Assembly (NCBI RefSeq): GCF_009193265.1
Contig: NZ_VZZZ01000009.1
Span: 1-56,670, forward strand
Reading direction: 5' to 3'
DNA length: 56,670 nt
Origin: Marinobacter changyiensis
Lineage (GTDB): Bacteria > Pseudomonadota > Gammaproteobacteria > Pseudomonadales > Oleiphilaceae
Under the pieces are notes generated by a model that made no database searches, was not told where the DNA came from, and saw nothing but the letters and a program-made list of their open reading frames with translations. The position numbers and the translations under genes are program-made. This document shows, in pieces, positions 53,301-56,670 of the stretch (its first letter is position 1; each line of letters begins with the position of its first letter).

Positions 53301-53855
53301 TTATGAGCCCGCTTTTTTGTTTAGAGGGTATCGAATATCGCTGACTCGAACGGGGTAGGTGTTGTTGCCAACATCTTCAACGAAATATTCCAGCGTCTTG
53401 CGAACCGTTGGAAAGGAGATTTCACCCCAGGGGATCTCGTCGAGCGCGAACAGCTCAGTCTCTAGCGATTCTTCACCAGCGCCGAACTTGCCATCGGTGA
53501 GGGTTGCCCGATAAAACATATGGACCTGATCGATGTGAGGCACGTGAATAATTGTATAAAGGCCTTCGATATGAACGGTGGCCAGTGCTTCTTCAAGCGT
53601 CTCTCGCTCTGCTGCCTCCACTGTCGTCTCGGCATTTTCCATAAAGCCGGCGGGGAGAGTCCAATAGCCGTAGCGGGGTTCGATGGCGCGGCGACACAGA
53701 AGGATGCGCCCCTCCCATACAGGGACCGTGCCGGCGACAATGCGCGGGTTCTGATAATGTATGTCGTCGCAACTCGGGCACACGAAACGGTGTCTGTTAT
53801 CACCTGCGGGGATACGATGTTCAACCGGATGGCCGCAAGTGCTGCAATATTTCAT
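53301..53855 (-). CDS. Nudix hydrolase with N-terminal zinc ribbon
   Basis: 184 residues. Two CxxC pairs ('CSTCGHP', 'FVCPSCDDIHYQNP') form a zinc ribbon, followed by 'RRAIEPRYGYWTLPAGFMENAETTVEAAERETLEEA'. The Nudix box deviates at its final Gly position (EEALATV), as is usual in this subfamily. It hydrolyses a nucleotide-diphosphate-linked substrate. Divergent from the NudL-type gene. Specific substrate cannot be assigned. Confidence 0.87.
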   Translation of the reverse strand: MKYCSTCGHPVEHRIPAGDNRHRFVCPSCDDIHYQNPRIVAGTVPVWEGRILLCRRAIEPRYGYWTLPAGFMENAETTVEAAERETLEEALATVHIEGLYTIIHVPHIDQVHMFYRATLTDGKFGAGEESLETELFALDEIPWGEISFPTVRKTLEYFVEDVGNNTYPVRVSDIRYPLNKKAGS

Positions 53856-53955
53856 TAATTCCCCCGTATACTTGAATTGAACCGGATGATGATAGCAGTT
53901 TAACTAGGTAGCCTCCCGGTGTCTCATACAAACGAATCCAACAAGGAGTACTGGT

Positions 53956-54534
53956 TTGCGTAACTTGCTAGCTGAACGTTTGTCTGGCTACGCCCCCCGG
54001 CAGCTCGCGCTGGATTACCCCGAGGCGGGGGTGCTGGTGCCCGTGACAAACAATCACCAACAACCGGAGCTGATTTTTACCCTCCGCTCCGATAATCTGA
54101 AAACTCATCGGGGTCAGGTGTCGTTTCCTGGTGGTCGCAGAGACCTTACCGACTCTTCCCTCGAGGCTACGGCGTTGCGGGAGAGTCACGAAGAGATCGG
54201 CCTTCCGCCAGAGCATGTTCATGTTATCGCCCCGCTCAGTCAGGTTATGTCCCGCTACGGGATATTGGTAACACCTTACGTTGGTGTGGTGCCGGAGGAT
54301 TACCCGCTGGTCGCAAGTCCCGATGAGATAGAAAGCATCTTTCAGGTCCCAATTGATTTTTTCCTGGAGGATCGACGAGAGCGGACAGATGCTTTGAGCT
54401 TCCTTAACCACACTTTTTATGTGCCCTGTTACCGATGGGAGCGTTATCAGATTTGGGGGTTATCGGCGGTGATTCTGGTCGACTTTCTGAATGCCGTGTA
54501 CGATGCAAAAATTGACCTGCTTGAACCGAGATAG
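53956..54534 (+). CDS. nudL: CoA pyrophosphatase, NudL-type Nudix hydrolase
   Basis: 192 residues from TTG at 53956, fixed by AAGGAG seven bases before it. The opening resembles homologues, and 'QVSFPGGRRDLTDSSLEATALRESHEEIGLP' contains the Nudix box preceded by the NudL-specific 'VSFPGG' block. It would cleave CoA to 3',5'-ADP and phosphopantetheine, a housekeeping step. Eleven bases separate it from the carbonic-anhydrase-like gene, so nudL, that gene and the DUF1289 gene form an operon. Confidence 0.87.
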   Translation: MRNLLAERLSGYAPRQLALDYPEAGVLVPVTNNHQQPELIFTLRSDNLKTHRGQVSFPGGRRDLTDSSLEATALRESHEEIGLPPEHVHVIAPLSQVMSRYGILVTPYVGVVPEDYPLVASPDEIESIFQVPIDFFLEDRRERTDALSFLNHTFYVPCYRWERYQIWGLSAVILVDFLNAVYDAKIDLLEPR

Positions 54535-54545
54535 AGGAAAACCAC

Positions 54546-55079
54546 ATGATTTATGAACTTGAAGGGCGCTCCCCCGAGTTTCGGGGCAGTGACCATTTTG
54601 TTGCTGACAACGCCACCGTGATCGGCAGCGTTCTGTTGGATGACAAATGTAGTATCTGGTTCAACGTGGTGATCCGTGGAGACAATGATCTGATCACCGT
54701 TGGCCCCGAGACAAATATTCAGGACGGCTCGGTTCTGCACACGGATCCGGGCGTCAAACTGACATTGGGTCGTGGCGTCACTGTGGGGCACAAAGTCATG
54801 CTTCATGGCTGTGAGGTGGGAGACTATTCCCTGATAGGCATCAACGCAGTGGTGCTCAATGGCGCCAAAATCGGAAAATACTGCCTCATTGGCGCCAACA
54901 CTCTTATTCCGGAGGGGATGGTAGTGCCTGACGGTTCATTGGTGGTGGGCTCTCCGGGCAAGATCAAGCGAGAGCTTGGCGATGATCAGAAAAGAATGCT
55001 GGAGCTGAGCGCCGCTCACTATGTGCACAATGGTGAGCGGTATATAAGAGAGTTGACGCTCGCAGAGCACTCCAAGTGA
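54546..55079 (+). CDS. Gamma-type carbonic anhydrase family protein
   Basis: 177 residues of left-handed beta-helix hexapeptide repeats (for example 'VIGSVLLDDKCSIWFNVVIRGD', 'VTVGHKVMLHGCEVGDYSLIGINAVVLNG'). The three metal histidines can be placed in 'HTDPG', 'VGHK' and 'LHGC'. It is of the YrdA/PaaY group, whose carbonic-anhydrase activity varies. RBS GAGG lies before ATG at 54546. It overlaps the DUF1289 gene by four bases (GTGA). Confidence 0.88.
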   Translation: MIYELEGRSPEFRGSDHFVADNATVIGSVLLDDKCSIWFNVVIRGDNDLITVGPETNIQDGSVLHTDPGVKLTLGRGVTVGHKVMLHGCEVGDYSLIGINAVVLNGAKIGKYCLIGANTLIPEGMVVPDGSLVVGSPGKIKRELGDDQKRMLELSAAHYVHNGERYIRELTLAEHSK

Positions 55080-55258
55080 GTGTTAGCGACAAAGTTCGGT
55101 CGCCGTGTGTGAGTGTCTGTGTGCTCGATGAAAATGACATTTGCACCGGATGCTGTCGAACCGGCGATGAAATTATGCATTGGACTCAAATGAGTAATCA
55201 GGAGAAGCGGCAAGTTCTGGCGAAAGTGGCGAAACGCGAGCAGAAGTTTGTCGTCTAG
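55076..55258 (+). CDS. DUF1289 cysteine-rich protein
   Basis: 60 residues from GTG at 55076, overlapping the previous stop. Four cysteines in 'SPCVSVCVLDENDICTGCCRTGDEIMHWTQMS' match DUF1289, a small cysteine-rich domain possibly binding an iron-sulfur cluster or zinc. It is translated by coupling. Function unknown. Confidence 0.87.
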   Translation: MSVSDKVRSPCVSVCVLDENDICTGCCRTGDEIMHWTQMSNQEKRQVLAKVAKREQKFVV

Positions 55259-55311
55259 TCTGTATGCCTTCAATAACAGGTTCTTCAACCCCTCAGCTGT
55301 TGGACACTAAT

Positions 55312-56493
55312 ATGGTCAGCATAGGCACACCTCTAAAAGAAAATGCATATCGGGTTCTCTTTTGTGGCTCTGGTGAGTTGGGCAAGGAAGTCGTTATTGA
55401 GCTTCAGCGCTTCGGAGTTGAAGTTATTGCCGTAGACCGATATGAGAATGCCCCGGCAATGCAAGTGGCGCATCGCAGCCATGTGATCGATATGCTCGAT
55501 CCCGCCGAGTTGCGCAGAATAGTTGAACTCGAGAAACCCGATCTGGTAGTGCCCGAAATAGAAGCCATAGCGACATCGGAGCTCGTAAAGCTTGAGCAGG
55601 AAGGGGTCCGGGTAATTCCGACGGCTCGGGCTGTCAACCTGACCATGAACCGTGAAGGTATCCGTCGCCTGGCGGCGGAAGAGCTTCAGCTTCCGACTTC
55701 GCCGTATCGTTTTGCCAGCTCTCTCGAGGACTATCTGGAGGCGGTGAACGAAGTGGGTGTGCCCTGCGTCGTCAAGCCGGTTATGAGCTCTTCCGGGAAA
55801 GGGCAGAGTACGCTGAAACGTCTGGAGGAAGCCGAAGCCTGCTGGGAGTATGCGCAAAGTGGAGGTCGGGCCGGCAAAGGGCGGGTGATTGTTGAGGGTT
55901 TTGTTGACTTCGATTACGAGATCACTCTGCTGACCGTGCGGCATGCCGCTGGCGTGGCCTTCTGCGATCCAATAGGGCACCGCCAGGAAGATGGAGATTA
56001 TCGTGAATCCTGGCAGCCACAGGCAATGAGTCAAATAGCGCTGGATCGTTCAAGAGAGGTTGCCTCGGCGGTCACAGAAAACCTTGGCGGGTACGGTGTG
56101 TATGGAGTGGAGCTATTTATAAAGGGCGATGATGTTTACTTCTCGGAAGTTTCACCTCGGCCCCACGATACCGGTCTTGTAACTCTGGTCTCCCAGGACT
56201 TATCGGAATTTGCGCTTCATGCCCGTGCCATTCTTGGTTTGCCAATCCCGGTCATTCGGCAGCAGGGGCCGTCAGCATCGGCAGTCATTCTGCCGGAGGG
56301 GGAGTCAACCAAGCCTCTTTTCAGTAACATCGAGGCGGCGCTCGCTGAGCCGGACGTCCAGATACGACTTTTTGGCAAGCCGGACATTGTCGGTCGTCGC
56401 AGGATGGGCGTTGCACTTGCCAATGCCGAGACCGTTGAGCTGGCGAGGGAGAAGGCCAGTGCAGCGGCAGCGTCTATTAAGGTAACGCTGTAA
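55312..56493 (+). CDS. purT: Formate-dependent phosphoribosylglycinamide formyltransferase
   Basis: 393 residues from ATG at 55312 ('MVSIGTPLKENAYRVLFCGSGELGKEVVIELQRFGVEVIAVDRY'), matching the usual PurT length; an ATG at 55264 in frame adds 16 residues not seen in the family. ATP-grasp blocks: 'VVKPVMSSSGKGQST', 'GGYGVYGVELFIKGD' and 'VYFSEVSPRPHDTGLVTL'. It uses formate and ATP to make formylglycinamide ribonucleotide, an alternative to PurN at step three; PurL at 48499 uses its product. Confidence 0.95.
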   Translation: MVSIGTPLKENAYRVLFCGSGELGKEVVIELQRFGVEVIAVDRYENAPAMQVAHRSHVIDMLDPAELRRIVELEKPDLVVPEIEAIATSELVKLEQEGVRVIPTARAVNLTMNREGIRRLAAEELQLPTSPYRFASSLEDYLEAVNEVGVPCVVKPVMSSSGKGQSTLKRLEEAEACWEYAQSGGRAGKGRVIVEGFVDFDYEITLLTVRHAAGVAFCDPIGHRQEDGDYRESWQPQAMSQIALDRSREVASAVTENLGGYGVYGVELFIKGDDVYFSEVSPRPHDTGLVTLVSQDLSEFALHARAILGLPIPVIRQQGPSASAVILPEGESTKPLFSNIEAALAEPDVQIRLFGKPDIVGRRRMGVALANAETVELAREKASAAAASIKVTL

Positions 56494-56551
56494 TTTATGC
56501 CGCTATGTGGCCGGCAATCGAGACGTTGAGTAAATAAATCTGAGCAAGTCG

Positions 56552-56579
56552 TTGACACTGAGGTGGGTGTCTGTAGAAT
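56552..56579 (+). promoter_or_regulatory. Strong sigma-70 promoter, rRNA-operon type
   Basis: TTGACA (56552-56557) is a perfect -35, 16 bases before TAGAAT (56574-56579). The bases after the -10 read GCGCATC, the GC-rich discriminator typical of stringently controlled rRNA and tRNA promoters. AT-rich bases upstream (taaataaatc) could be an UP element. No ORF follows before the window edge, so a ribosomal RNA operon is the likely target. Confidence 0.75.
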
Positions 56580-56587
56580 GCGCATCT

Positions 56588-56626
56588 CGCTTGGGGGACA
56601 AGGCCGGAAGGGCCAGCCGCCAAGCG
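56588..56626 (+). ncRNA. Leader hairpin, likely 5' part of an rRNA-operon precursor
   Basis: CGCTTGG (56588-56594) pairs with CCAAGCG (56620-56626), and an inner GGCC-ggaa-GGCC hairpin sits inside it. It starts a few bases after the expected transcription start. The following AT-rich stretch to the window end resembles a 16S leader, but the mature rRNA is outside. Confidence 0.4.
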
Positions 56627-56670
56627 GGTGTTAAGCGGTTGAATTGGTTATTATTAAACGATTCAAAATA

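Overview
The window looks like a marine gammaproteobacterial chromosome, most probably Marinobacter. The strongest pointer is a 661-codon fused fatty acyl-CoA reductase (20573-22558) of the kind known from Marinobacter wax-ester biosynthesis. Gene orders shared with Pseudomonas agree with this: pyrC-rnt next to motY; ubiG-mupP-yciK next to mtaD/mtnA; mltF/purL/NIF3-like. All calls are by reading; no database search was run.

Region 1 (1-15586) is accessory DNA ending at the 3' end of a tRNA-Arg(CCT) gene. From the left it holds the right end of an IS3-type element that cuts into a small reading frame, then a minus-strand operon for a Liv-type ABC importer plus an AlkK-like acyl-CoA ligase. Next come a relic of an IS66 accessory gene, a serine recombinase, a two-gene type III restriction-modification system, a minus-strand pair encoding a Cas2-like/SinR-like protein and a 37-residue basic protein, and a probably secreted HNH nuclease. 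Imperfect 30-bp inverted repeats at 310-339 and 14483-14513 face each other and bracket nearly all of this cargo. They may mark the ends of a 14.2-kb mobile unit that has no obvious transposase of its own. No tyrosine integrase is visible.

Region 2 (15587-33345) is core: paired TIGR04283/TIGR04282 glycosyltransferases, a pitrilysin-type protease, the acyl-CoA reductase, a 2-Cys peroxiredoxin, rnt-pyrC, motY, a histone-deacetylase-like enzyme divergent from a Pat-type protein acyltransferase, rdgC, yaaA and yciK.

Region 3 (33346-48041) holds mupP-ubiG, the methylthioadenosine salvage pair mtaD/mtnA, the tail protease prc, a beta-oxidation pair (hydratase/dehydrogenase plus thiolase), a DUF349 coiled-coil protein, recX and mltF.

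Region 4 (48042-56670) holds purL, a non-coding stretch with an inverted DnaA-box pair, a NIF3-like small protein, two divergent Nudix hydrolases, a gamma-carbonic anhydrase, a DUF1289 protein and purT. The window ends in what looks like a stringent-type promoter and leader of a ribosomal RNA operon.

Fatty-acid metabolism recurs: the AlkK-like ligase and importer on the island would supply acyl-CoA, fadIJ-like genes would degrade it, and the reductase would divert it to alcohols for wax esters. This link is inferred.
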